A stretch of DNA of 9,116 nucleotides. Source: Caulobacteraceae bacterium UBA6225 (GTDB taxonomy: Bacteria > Pseudomonadota > Alphaproteobacteria > Caulobacterales > Caulobacteraceae). This document shows positions 1-9,032 of this stretch, piece after piece; positions within the stretch are counted from its first letter, which is position 1, and the number at the start of each line of letters is the position of its first letter. The position numbers and the translations under genes are program-made. The notes below the pieces were generated by a model. The model saw only the letters and a program-made list of their open reading frames with translations, did not search any database and was not told the origin of the DNA. The stretch is from positions 483 through 9,598 of the forward strand of contig DJWR01000209.1 of the NCBI GenBank assembly GCA_002441055.1, given 5' to 3'.

Positions 1-1679
1 GGTTCCAGCTGTGCCTGAAGGAAGGCCTGACGGTCTTCCGCGACCAGAGCTTCTCGGCCGACATGCGCGGCGCCGCGGTCCAGCGGATCAAGGACGTGAA
101 GGCCCTGCGCGCCCGCCAGTTCTCGGAAGACCAGGGGCCGCTCGCCCACCCCGTGCGGCCGTCGAGCTATCTGAAGATCGACAATTTCTATACCGCGACC
201 ATCTACGAGAAGGGCTCCGAGGTCATCGGTATGCTCAAGACCCTGATCGGGGCCGAGGCGTTCCGAAAGGGTATGGACCTCTATTTCGACCGTTGGGACG
301 GCCACGCCACCACGGTGGAGGCCTTCATCGCGTGTTTCGCCGAGGCCTCGGGCCAGGACCTGTCGGCCTTCTTCGATTGGTACGAACAGGCCGGCACGCC
401 GCGGGTCGACATCCGCCGCACCTATGACGCCGCCGCCCGCACCCTGAAGCTGGAACTCAGCCAGACAACGCCGCCGACGCCGGGCCAACCGAGCAAGAAG
501 CCCCTGCCCATTCCCGTGCGCCTGGGCGTCCTGGACGGGGAAGGCCGCACGCTCGCCTTCGAGCGGGACGGTCAGGCCGTTGACGAGACCGTTGTGGTGC
601 TCGACGCCGCCAAGGCCAGCGTCACACTGACCGGCGTGGATCGTGAGCCTGTGCTTTCGGCCCTTCGCGGCTTCTCGGCCCCGGTGGTGCTGACCACCGA
701 CGCCGCGCCCAAGGACCGCTATGTCCAACTGGCCGCAGACCCGGACCTTTTCAACCGCTGGGAAGCCGGCCAGGACCTGGCCCGCGACCTGATGCTGGCC
801 CGCAGCGCCGGAACACCCGACGAGGTGGGCGAAGAACGCTATGCCGAGGCCGTTGGCCGCGCCCTGTCGGACCAGGCGGCCGATCCGGCCTTCAAGGCGC
901 TGCTGCTGTCCCTGCCCAGTGAGGCCGAGCTGGCGCTCGCCCAGCAACCCGCCGATCCGGCGGCCATCCATCTGGCGCGCAACGCCCTGCGGGGCCGGCT
1001 GGCGGTGCATCTGGCTGAGGAGCTGGGACGGCTGCACACAGGGCTGCAGGATCTGGGAGAGTTTTCCCCCGACGCCGCCGGCGCTGGCCGCCGGGCCCTG
1101 CGCAACATGGCCCTGGATATCCTGTCGGTGGACCCGCACGCGGAGAACGCCGAACGGGCCTATGGCCACTATGAAGCCGCCGGCAACATGACCGACGCCA
1201 TGGGCGGGCTTTCGGCCCTCATGCAAATCGGCGGGGAGCCCTTCGAGAAGGCCCTGGCCGACTTCTACGAGCGCTGGAAGTCCGAGCCCCTGGTCATCGA
1301 CAAGTGGTTCGCCCTGCAGGCTCGCGCGCCGGACGAGGGCGCCCTGGGCCGCGTCCTGGGTCTGACCGCCCATCCGGCCTTCGATCCCAAGAACCCCAAC
1401 CGCCTGCGGGCCCTGGTCGGGACCTTCGCGGCGGGCAACCCGGTGCGGTTCCACGACGAGAGCGGGGCGGGATATCGGTTCCTGGCCGATCAGATCCTTT
1501 CGGTGGACGGCTACAACCCCATGACGGCGGCCCGACTGCTGGAGCCCCTGGGCGGCTGGCGGCGCTATCGCGCCGATCTGGGCGCCCTGATGCGGGCCGA
1601 GCTGGAACGGATCGTCGGTGCTGAGGGTCTTTCCAAGAACGTCTACGAACTGGCCTCCCGGGCCCTGGCGCAGGACTGA
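1..1679 (+). CDS. pepN: Aminopeptidase N (M1 family zinc metallopeptidase), 5'-truncated by window edge
   Basis: Cytoplasmic M1-family alanyl aminopeptidase that removes N-terminal residues during peptide turnover. The reading frame is open from base 3 and ends with TGA at 1677-1679, giving about 558 residues. That matches the last two thirds of the roughly 870-residue proteobacterial enzyme. The window opens at the conserved LKEGLTVFRDQ stretch. The Glu of LKEG (bases 21-23) corresponds to the third zinc ligand of the HExxH-x18-E site; HExxH itself lies upstream of the window. The conserved NFYTATIYEKG segment follows, with the Tyr of IYEKG (bases 204-206) matching the transition-state-stabilising Tyr of E. 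coli PepN. WYEQAGTP is also conserved. The rest is the beta-sandwich and the all-helical C-terminal domain, ending in ELASRALAQD. An internal ATG at 63 is not the real start, because conserved enzyme sequence continues upstream of it. The family call is very secure; the substrate range cannot be read from this part. Confidence 0.95.
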   Translation, partial: FQLCLKEGLTVFRDQSFSADMRGAAVQRIKDVKALRARQFSEDQGPLAHPVRPSSYLKIDNFYTATIYEKGSEVIGMLKTLIGAEAFRKGMDLYFDRWDGHATTVEAFIACFAEASGQDLSAFFDWYEQAGTPRVDIRRTYDAAARTLKLELSQTTPPTPGQPSKKPLPIPVRLGVLDGEGRTLAFERDGQAVDETVVVLDAAKASVTLTGVDREPVLSALRGFSAPVVLTTDAAPKDRYVQLAADPDLFNRWEAGQDLARDLMLARSAGTPDEVGEERYAEAVGRALSDQAADPAFKALLLSLPSEAELALAQQPADPAAIHLARNALRGRLAVHLAEELGRLHTGLQDLGEFSPDAAGAGRRALRNMALDILSVDPHAENAERAYGHYEAAGNMTDAMGGLSALMQIGGEPFEKALADFYERWKSEPLVIDKWFALQARAPDEGALGRVLGLTAHPAFDPKNPNRLRALVGTFAAGNPVRFHDESGAGYRFLADQILSVDGYNPMTAARLLEPLGGWRRYRADLGALMRAELERIVGAEGLSKNVYELASRALAQD

Positions 1680-1686
1680 GCGACCT

Positions 1687-1710
1687 GATCCTCCCATTTT
1701 CCGGGGGATC
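1687..1710 (+). terminator. Stem-loop after pepN, possible terminator
   Basis: Starting 8 bases after the pepN stop, GATCCTCC (1687-1694) pairs with GGGGGATC (1703-1710) across an 8-base loop. This gives an 8-bp stem with one G-T wobble. No T-run follows (the next bases are ACAGGATTG), so it is not a classical intrinsic terminator. It may be a 3'-end stabilising hairpin or may assist Rho-dependent ending. It separates pepN from the promoter region of the next gene. Confidence 0.4.
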
Positions 1711-1737
1711 ACAGGATTGCGCCAGACGCGACGGTAT

Positions 1738-1790
1738 GACTCGTGACGTGGCGAGTCCGCCCGCCTAGACTCTGCTTCGCGGGGTGACTC
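1738..1790. promoter_or_regulatory. Cluster of four GANTC (CcrM methylation) sites upstream of pleC
   Basis: GANTC occurs at 1738-1742 (GACTC), 1753-1757 (GAGTC), 1768-1772 (GACTC) and 1786-1790 (GACTC). The first three are 15 bases apart. The first and second form a perfect inverted repeat, GACTCG/CGAGTC, with an 8-base spacer. The sites sit at the edge of the candidate -35, in the spacer, in the -10 and just downstream of the start point. In Caulobacterales, CcrM methylates the adenine in GANTC and GcrA senses the methylation state at cell-cycle promoters. That this cluster works this way is inference. Confidence 0.6.
1743..1771 (+). promoter_or_regulatory. Candidate sigma-73 (housekeeping) promoter of pleC
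   Basis: GTGACGT (1743-1749) resembles the Caulobacter housekeeping -35 (TTGACGS). It is followed after exactly 14 bases by CCTAGACT (1764-1771), which resembles the -10 (GCTANAWC, usual spacing 10-14). Transcription would start near 1778, about 40 bases before the TTG start of pleC. The match is partial in both boxes and is inferred by eye. Its placement and the GANTC sites overlapping both boxes make it the best promoter candidate in this gap. Confidence 0.4.
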
Positions 1791-1802
1791 GGATTTGAGG
1801 GT

Positions 1803-1809
1803 AAGGGAG
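1803..1809 (+). promoter_or_regulatory. Ribosome binding site for the TTG start of pleC
   Basis: AAGGGAG lies 8 bases before TTG at 1818. An in-frame TGA lies at 1785-1787, with no ATG or GTG between it and the TTG. The next in-frame ATG is inside the first membrane segment, so the TTG is the only sensible start. Confidence 0.6.
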
Positions 1810-1817
1810 CGGCGGGC

Positions 1818-4370
<2,553 letters not shown>

Positions 4371-4380
4371 TCTCAAATCG

Positions 4381-4899
4381 TCAGGGCTGACGCCCTGGTC
4401 CATCACCCCGTTCACCCCGATCGCCACGGCCATCGCGGCCCTCATGCCGCCGCACGGGTGGGCGGGACAGGGCCTCAGCCAGGGCTCTGCGCTCCTCCAG
4501 GCTCAGGTCGCCGGCGAAGTCGACAACCCGGTTCTCCAGGCGGGTCCGGGCCTGGGCCTCAATGGCCTGGGCGTCTTTCAGAGATTGCCGGACGGCGGCG
4601 GGGTCGAAGGGCTCATCGGCGATAGCGCTCCAAGCCTGTCGACGGGCCTCGCCGGCCCGCATCAGGGATCGGCGGACGTCCCGGGCCTCTCCCCGCAGAG
4701 CCTGGCGGTAGGCGTCCTGACGCGCTTCCGGCAGCGCCGAGGCGGCGGCGAAGATCGGCGGCGGGCCAGACCGCATGGCCCTCTCCCGGCCCTCCGACAT
4801 GCGCACCCCGATGACCAGCCCGCCCACCATCGCGCCGATGGCGAAGAGGTTCACCGCCAGGGAGATGAACAGGGCGATGGTCAGGCTCCGTTGCGACAT
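4381..4899 (-). CDS. Membrane-anchored periplasmic sensor of the CnrX/ZraP (heavy-metal resistance) type
   Basis: Protein of 172 residues and third gene of the ECF sigma operon. Residues 6-32 form one hydrophobic N-terminal helix (anchor or uncleaved signal) that would place the rest in the periplasm. Residues 50-146 are predicted to be long charged helices, with FDPAAVRQSLKDAQ and LSLEERRALAEAL, the pattern of the CnrX/ZraP/Spy-like helical hairpin family. The C-terminal 25 residues are a low-complexity Arg/Gly/Asp tail. Members beside ECF sigma genes are usually labelled periplasmic heavy-metal sensors. This one has no Cys, a single His (His152, in the tail) and few Met, so the His/Met metal site of CnrX is not present. 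A different ligand or a protein-folding stress signal is possible. The ATG at 4899-4897 overlaps the stop of the preceding gene by one base (TGATG). GGAG about 7 bases upstream gives it a ribosome site. Translational coupling to the putative anti-sigma gene is likely. Confidence 0.8.
   Translation of the reverse strand: MSQRSLTIALFISLAVNLFAIGAMVGGLVIGVRMSEGRERAMRSGPPPIFAAASALPEARQDAYRQALRGEARDVRRSLMRAGEARRQAWSAIADEPFDPAAVRQSLKDAQAIEAQARTRLENRVVDFAGDLSLEERRALAEALSRPPVRRHEGRDGRGDRGERGDGPGRQP
4382..4397. terminator. Small palindromic hairpin between convergent pleC and the sensor gene
   Basis: CAGGGC (4382-4387) and GCCCTG (4392-4397) form a perfect 6-bp stem around a TGAC loop. It overlaps the last codons of the minus-strand sensor gene and starts 12 bases after the pleC stop. 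On the minus strand it is followed by ACGATTTGAG, which is only weakly T-rich; on the plus strand no T-run follows. It could act as a modest bidirectional terminator for the two converging transcripts. No other terminator fits in the 10-base gap. Confidence 0.3.
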
Positions 4900-5321
4900 C
4901 AGACGTCTCCCACCAGTTCAATATCCAGGGTGTCATAGGCGCTGACCGCCGCGGTGATCACCTCAAGGTCGCCGGCCGGGGCGACGGCGCTGGAAACCAC
5001 GACGCCGGCCATGACCCCGGCGGCGCCAGCAGCCACCAGGCCAGCGCCCAGACCCGTGCGCCACAACCAGCCCCGCCAGGCTGGAGATCGCCGCGCCTCA
5101 GGTGCGCCAGCCAGGATCGCCGCCTGCAGCGCCGCACTGGCGGCCGGCGGACGCCAGGCGTCCAGCGCCCAGTCCAGATCGCTCTGCTCGGTCATCACGG
5201 CCGCGGTGGCTGACGGATCGGCCGACATCAGCAGGGCTGCGGCCTCCCGCGTAGGCTCGGGCCAGCGAGAAACATCACCGCCATAGGCTTCGGCCAGGGC
5301 GCTGAATCGTTCCAGATCCAT
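4899..5321 (-). CDS. Small one-helix membrane protein, putative anti-sigma factor
   Basis: Protein of 140 residues and middle gene of the ECF operon. The N-terminal 80 or so residues are soluble (MDLERFSALAEAYGGD, then SRWPEPTREAAALLMSADP). They are followed by a Gly/Ala/Val-rich membrane helix at about 90-112 and a short acidic tail of about 28 residues ending in ELVGDV. A cytoplasmic N-terminus, one helix and a periplasmic tail is the expected topology of a membrane anti-sigma factor such as CnrY. No zinc-binding HxxxCxxC motif is present, so it is not a ZAS-type anti-sigma. The anti-sigma role is inferred from position and topology, not from a recognised domain. Start choice: ATG at 5321 has GGAGGG 7 bases upstream and begins at the LERF-AYGGD-RWP block, which looks like the conserved N-terminus. 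ATG at 5339 (GAGG upstream) and ATG at 5360 (no ribosome site, 11-base overlap with the sigma gene) would add 6 or 13 residues. Confidence 0.72.
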   Translation of the reverse strand: MDLERFSALAEAYGGDVSRWPEPTREAAALLMSADPSATAAVMTEQSDLDWALDAWRPPAASAALQAAILAGAPEARRSPAWRGWLWRTGLGAGLVAAGAAGVMAGVVVSSAVAPAGDLEVITAAVSAYDTLDIELVGDV

Positions 5322-5328
5322 GATCAGT

Positions 5329-5334
5329 CCCTCC
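5329..5334 (-). promoter_or_regulatory. Ribosome binding site deciding the start of the putative anti-sigma gene
   Basis: On the minus strand, GGAGGG lies 7 bases before ATG 5321-5319 and is the strongest Shine-Dalgarno match in the operon. It lies just downstream of the sigma stop (5352-5350). Ribosomes ending on the sigma gene could therefore restart here, keeping sigma and its partner in step. Confidence 0.5.
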
Positions 5335-5349
5335 GTCATCTGGGCGCCC

Positions 5350-5895
5350 TCATCGGACATCGGCCAGGGCCGAACGCAGCGCGCGCCGACCCCGGGATAA
5401 AAGACTTTCGAGGGCCTCGACGCTCACGCCCATCAGGCTGGCGGCCTCGATATTGCCCAGCTCCTGATAATGGCACAGGACCACCGCCTCCCTCTGGCGA
5501 TCGGGCAGCCGGGCCATGGCGGCGGCCACCCGCGCGCCCACATCGGCGGCCTGCAGTCCCCGGTCTGGGCCCGGCCCCTCGTCGGTCTGTTCCGGGGGTG
5601 TCTCGGTGGGGATTTCCCGCCGACGTCGCAGGCGATCGTAGCAGAGGTTGAGGGCCACCCGGTGCAGCCAGGTGTCGAACCGCGCAGCTCCCGGACTCCA
5701 TTTCGGCGCCTGCCGCCAGGCGCGCAGAAACACCTCCTGGGTGACATCCTCGGCCTCGGCGGCGTCGCCCAGCATCCGCATGGCCAGTCCGTTGATCCGC
5801 GAGAGCTTGCGCCCCATCAGGGCGCGAACGGCCGCAGGATCGCCCTGAGCGATTCGGCCGAGCAGTTCGTCGTCGGGATCCTGCGCTGGCGCCAA
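5350..5895 (-). CDS. ECF-type RNA polymerase sigma factor (sigma-70 family)
   Basis: Alternative sigma factor of 181 residues, the usual ECF size. It directs RNA polymerase to a small regulon, typically in response to envelope or redox stress. Region 2 spans about 12-93, with GDAAEAEDVTQEVFLRAW (region 2.2, core binding) and FDTWLHRVALNLCYDRLRRR (2.3/2.4, melting and -10 recognition). A linker of about 28 residues follows (PTETPPEQTDEGPGPD). Region 4 spans about 122-178, with LPDRQREAVVLCHYQEL and the helix-turn-helix NIEAASLMGVSVEALESLL, SRGRRALRSAL (-35 recognition). Both regions are intact and there is no C-terminal extension. The start is TTG: an in-frame TGA lies one codon upstream, GAGG is 6 bases before the TTG, and the next ATG (codon 27) would cut into region 2. 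It is the first gene of an operon with a putative membrane anti-sigma and a periplasmic sensor. The regulon cannot be read from this window. Confidence 0.93.
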   Translation of the reverse strand: MAPAQDPDDELLGRIAQGDPAAVRALMGRKLSRINGLAMRMLGDAAEAEDVTQEVFLRAWRQAPKWSPGAARFDTWLHRVALNLCYDRLRRRREIPTETPPEQTDEGPGPDRGLQAADVGARVAAAMARLPDRQREAVVLCHYQELGNIEAASLMGVSVEALESLLSRGRRALRSALADVR

Positions 5896-6020
5896 GCCTC
5901 ACCTCGCCCGCGCCAGATCGAGCGTCATCACGGCCAAGGTGGTCACAGCCAGGCAAGTCCGAGGCCTTGCAATGGACACCGGGGCCAGGTCAGGAGCCCG
6001 TCGGCGCGGACGGATGAAGG

Positions 6021-6068
6021 TGAAACAACCATGGGCGATATCCTCAGCGGGGTGACGCATGGGTTTCA
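6021..6068. repeat. Imperfect inverted repeat in the glnE-sigma gap
   Basis: TGAAACAACCATG (6021-6033) and CATGGGTTTCA (6058-6068) are inverted copies that differ by a 2-base AA insertion. They are separated by 24 bases. The dyad lies 27-74 bases downstream of the glnE stop and about 125 bases upstream of the sigma start. No T-run follows on either strand, so it is a poor intrinsic terminator. It could be a regulator binding site or a processed RNA hairpin. Confidence 0.4.
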
Positions 6069-6069
6069 A
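6041..6069 (-). promoter_or_regulatory. Weak promoter candidate for the ECF sigma operon
   Basis: On the minus strand, TTGAAAC (6069-6063) is followed after 14 bases by GCTGAGGA (6048-6041). This loosely fits the Caulobacter housekeeping pattern TTGACGS-N10-14-GCTANAWC. The same TGAAAC contains the AAC core common to ECF-type -35 boxes, which would suit autoregulation. At the usual 16-17 base ECF spacing, however, I see no convincing -10. The -35 falls in the right arm of the inverted repeat at 6021-6068. The whole gap 5896-6094 holds no better promoter by eye. Confidence 0.2.
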
Positions 6070-6094
6070 CGGTCCTGGGATGTGATTCCGTCGC

Positions 6095-8995
6095 TCACGG
6101 CTGCACCAGCATTTCGTAGGCCGACCGCGCAGCTTTTCGCGCCGATTCCAGCCTGGGCCGCACCTTGCGGAAATCGCTCTCCCCGGCCGCCCGCGCCATC
6201 AGACGGCGAAAGGCGGTGGGTTCCTGCGAAGGATCAGCGCCATCCTCCAGGGCGACCTTGATCAGCTGCGTCAGGTTCTGTTGCAGCCGCCAAGCGTCCT
6301 CCAGCACCTCCAGAGCCTCAGGCGCGCCTAGTCCCCCCTCTCGAAGGGCCGCCAGGGCCCTGGCGGTGTGCGGATGGAGCGCGCCCCCGTCCGCAGCGTG
6401 GGCCAGCTGCAGGAACTGGGCGGCGAACTCCACATCCACCAGCCCCCCGCGGGCGAGCTTCATGTCCCAGAGGTCCTTGGCGGGCCGCTCCTTTTCCAGA
6501 AGCGCCCGCATGGCGCGCACATCGCGGGCCAGACGCTTGCGGTCCCGGGGGCGGCGCAGGGCGGCCTCGATCAGTCCGGTCGCGGTCTCGGCGAAGGCCG
6601 GCGTGCTAGCCCAGACGACCCGGGCGCGGGTGAGCGCCAGCAGCTCCCAGGTCTCCGCCTCCCCGGCATAGTAGGCCTCAAAGGCGGTGTGGCTCACCGC
6701 CACCGGCCCCTGGGTGCCTGAGGGACGAAGCTGCATGTCCACCTCATAGAGGCCGCCCTCAGCGGTGGGCAGGGACAGGGCGGCGATCAGACGCTGGGTG
6801 AAGCGCCCGTAGAAGGTTTCAGCCCCCCAGCTCTTCAGGCTCGACATGGCCCTGGGGTCATCGGCCATGTAGAGGGTCATCAGGTCGAGATCAGAGGCGG
6901 CGGTCATCTCACGCGAGCCGCACTTACCAAGGGCGACGACGGCGACCTGCCCCGGGAAGGCGCCCCCCAGCCGCTCAGCCTCGGCCAAGGCGGCCGGCGC
7001 CAGGGTGCGGATGCAGAGATAGGCGAGATCAGCGAAGCCCCGGCCCACCCGCTCGGCGCTGGCCACACCGCTCATCACCTGGACGCCCAGGCGGAAGGCC
7101 TGTTCACGATGGACCCGGCGCACAGCGTCCATGGTCTCCTCGAAGCCTGCGGCTCGGGCGATGGCCATGGCCATCACAGCCTCGTCCTCGGCTGGATCGA
7201 TCTCGGCGAAGAAGTCTCCATCGATCAGGGCGTCGATGGCCGCCGGTCGCCGGGCGAGCGTCGCGGCCAGCTTGGGCGCGAAGGCCAGGACCTGGACCAG
7301 CAGTTCGAACAGCTGCGGATTGGCCAGAAACAGGGACTGGATCTGCACCCCTGACGACAGACTGGCGAAGAAGTCGCTGAACCGGTTGAAGGCCGCATTG
7401 GGCGCGCCGGTGGCGTTGGCCGCCTCCAGCAGACGCGGGGCCAATCGGGTGAACAGCTCGCGCCCACGCTCGGTCCGTGTGGCCGGAATGCGTCCGTGAT
7501 GCCAGGCGCGGATGGTCTGGGACACCTGCAGCGGGTTGTCGAACCCCATGCGCGCCAGGGTCTTCAGGGTGGCCGGGTCATCATCGACCCCGGTGAAAAT
7601 CAGGCTGCCGAAACTGGAGGACAGAGGTTCCTCATCGGGGAACAGCTCCCCATAGCGGCGGTTCACCGTCTTCAGAACCTCAGTGATCGCGGCGTCGAAG
7701 GCCTTGATCTTATCGTGGCCGAACAGGGCGGCCACCTTCGCCCGCTCCCCGTCGGCCTCTGGCAGACGGTGGGTCTGTTCGTCGGCGATCATCTGGACCC
7801 GATGCTCGACGGCGCGCAGCACATGATAGGCGCTGGTCAGCTCCTGGGCCGCCTCCGGCGTGACGTGACCGGCCTCCGTCAGGGTCTGAAGGGCCTCCAG
7901 GGTCCTCATGCCCCGAAGCTCCGGGTGGCGGCCCCCGAGGATCAGCTGCTGGGTCTGGACGTAGAACTCGATCTCGCGAATGCCGCCCCGGCCGAGCTTC
8001 AGGTCGGCGCCCTTGGCGGTCAGTCGGTCATCGACCTTGTGGACATGGATCTGGCGCTTGATCGAATGAATGTCGGCGATGGCGGCAAAGTCGAGGTTCT
8101 TGCGCCAGATGAAGGGCGCCAGTTCCGCCAGAAAGGCTTCGGCCCGGGGCAGGTCGCCGGCGCAGGGCCTGGCCTTGATGAAGGCCGCCCGCTCCCAGTT
8201 CTGGCCCACGGTCTCGTAGTACTCGAAGGCCGCGGTGATCGACACGGCCAGGGGGGTGGAGGCCGGGTCAGGGCGCAGGCGCAGATCAACCCGAAACACA
8301 TAGCCTTCATCGGTGCGATCCTGGATCAGGGCGGCCACCGCCTGGGTCAGCCGGACGGCAAAGGCTCGTGGCTCCACCCCCTCACACACCGGCAGCCGAT
8401 CCGGCTCATAGAAGACCGAGACGTCGATATCGCTGGAATAGTTGAGCTCGAAGGCGCCTTGTTTGCCCATGGCCAGGCAGAACCACCCTGGCACGGGGCC
8501 CTCTGGCCCCTCCCCGACGGCTTGCAGGCGGCCAGCCGTCACCTCGGCCCGGGCGGCCACCCGGAGGGCTGCGGCCACCGCGGCGTCGGCGAAGCGGGTC
8601 AGGGCGCCAGTGACCGCGTCCAGGTCCCAGACTCCGCCCAGATCGGCCAGGGCGATCAGCAGGTGGGCCTCGGCCTTCAGACGGCGCAGCTCAGGTCCGG
8701 CCTCTGCGGCCGTCTCCAACTCGCCCGCGGCCGCCGTTCGGGAGAGCAGATCGGCGAACCGCGCCTCTGGCCCGTGCTCCAGGATCGCCCGCAGCCGTGC
8801 GGGGCTTCGACGGGCCAAGCCTGACAGATAGGGGGATGCGCCAAACACAGGGGCGAGCGCAGGCCAGGTGCGCGTCAGCAGATCGGCCCAGCCGTCCCGG
8901 TCCGCAGCCGGCGCCAACATTTCCCGGGTGCGTTCGGCGGCCTTGCCGTCGGCGATGGGGCCGCAGGGGCGAAGCGAGTCGGCGAGGATGGTCAT
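6095..8995 (-). CDS. glnE: Bifunctional glutamine synthetase adenylyltransferase / adenylyl-removing enzyme
   Basis: Cytoplasmic enzyme of 966 residues, the usual length (E. coli GlnE 946). It adds AMP to, and removes it from, a Tyr on each glutamine synthetase subunit, under control of PII and glutamine, so it tunes ammonium assimilation. Two nucleotidyltransferase halves are visible. The N-terminal adenylyl-removing half has MGKQGAFELNYSSDIDVSVF (Asp pair near residue 188) and RGGIREIEFYVQTQQLILGG near 337. The C-terminal adenylylating half has GKCGSREMTAASDLDLMTLY (Asp pair near 702) and RGGLVDVEFAAQFLQLAH near 852. Both DxD metal-binding pairs are present, so both activities should be intact. 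Start: I chose ATG 8995-8993 (MTILADSLRPCGPIAD), though no clear ribosome site precedes it. A TTG at 9031 would add 12 residues and also lacks one. Only 37 bases separate this ATG from the upstream stop at 9033, so co-transcription with the upstream kinase-like gene is likely. Confidence 0.97.
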   Translation of the reverse strand: MTILADSLRPCGPIADGKAAERTREMLAPAADRDGWADLLTRTWPALAPVFGASPYLSGLARRSPARLRAILEHGPEARFADLLSRTAAAGELETAAEAGPELRRLKAEAHLLIALADLGGVWDLDAVTGALTRFADAAVAAALRVAARAEVTAGRLQAVGEGPEGPVPGWFCLAMGKQGAFELNYSSDIDVSVFYEPDRLPVCEGVEPRAFAVRLTQAVAALIQDRTDEGYVFRVDLRLRPDPASTPLAVSITAAFEYYETVGQNWERAAFIKARPCAGDLPRAEAFLAELAPFIWRKNLDFAAIADIHSIKRQIHVHKVDDRLTAKGADLKLGRGGIREIEFYVQTQQLILGGRHPELRGMRTLEALQTLTEAGHVTPEAAQELTSAYHVLRAVEHRVQMIADEQTHRLPEADGERAKVAALFGHDKIKAFDAAITEVLKTVNRRYGELFPDEEPLSSSFGSLIFTGVDDDPATLKTLARMGFDNPLQVSQTIRAWHHGRIPATRTERGRELFTRLAPRLLEAANATGAPNAAFNRFSDFFASLSSGVQIQSLFLANPQLFELLVQVLAFAPKLAATLARRPAAIDALIDGDFFAEIDPAEDEAVMAMAIARAAGFEETMDAVRRVHREQAFRLGVQVMSGVASAERVGRGFADLAYLCIRTLAPAALAEAERLGGAFPGQVAVVALGKCGSREMTAASDLDLMTLYMADDPRAMSSLKSWGAETFYGRFTQRLIAALSLPTAEGGLYEVDMQLRPSGTQGPVAVSHTAFEAYYAGEAETWELLALTRARVVWASTPAFAETATGLIEAALRRPRDRKRLARDVRAMRALLEKERPAKDLWDMKLARGGLVDVEFAAQFLQLAHAADGGALHPHTARALAALREGGLGAPEALEVLEDAWRLQQNLTQLIKVALEDGADPSQEPTAFRRLMARAAGESDFRKVRPRLESARKAARSAYEMLVQP

Positions 8996-9032
8996 GGGCG
9001 CAGTCTGGGGGCTCGGGCAGGCCTGTGGCAAA

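Noticed and set aside
63..1679. A complete gene starting at ATG 63.
   Set aside because: The same frame is open to the window edge and encodes the conserved LKEGLTVFRDQ block of aminopeptidase N before this ATG. The gene is truncated by the window rather than starting there.
5470..6030. Plus-strand open frame opposite the ECF sigma gene.
   Set aside because: It is antisense to a clear sigma factor with both conserved regions, and the product shows no domain and low-complexity composition.
6074..6090. GGAAT plus CGTT on the minus strand as an EcfG/general-stress promoter (GGAAC-N16/17-CGTT).
   Set aside because: The spacing is about 13 instead of 16-17 and the -35 has a mismatch, so it does not fit.
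6088..6100. CCGT/ACGG mini-hairpin at the glnE stop codon as a terminator.
   Set aside because: It has only a 4-bp stem, overlaps the stop codon and has no T-run after it. This is within chance for GC-rich DNA.
6031..6261. A 76-codon plus-strand frame starting ATGGGCGATATCCTC in the glnE-sigma gap.
   Set aside because: GAAGG lies about 10 bases upstream and the first 30 residues look passable. However, two thirds of it runs antisense into the 3' end of glnE and turns into Arg/Pro-rich shadow sequence. I cannot support it as a gene.
7496..8824. A 442-codon open frame on the plus strand opposite glnE.
   Set aside because: It lies wholly inside glnE, whose two catalytic motifs are on the other strand. 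Its Gly/Leu/Gln/His-rich composition is typical of a complement-strand shadow, and no ribosome site or motif supports it.
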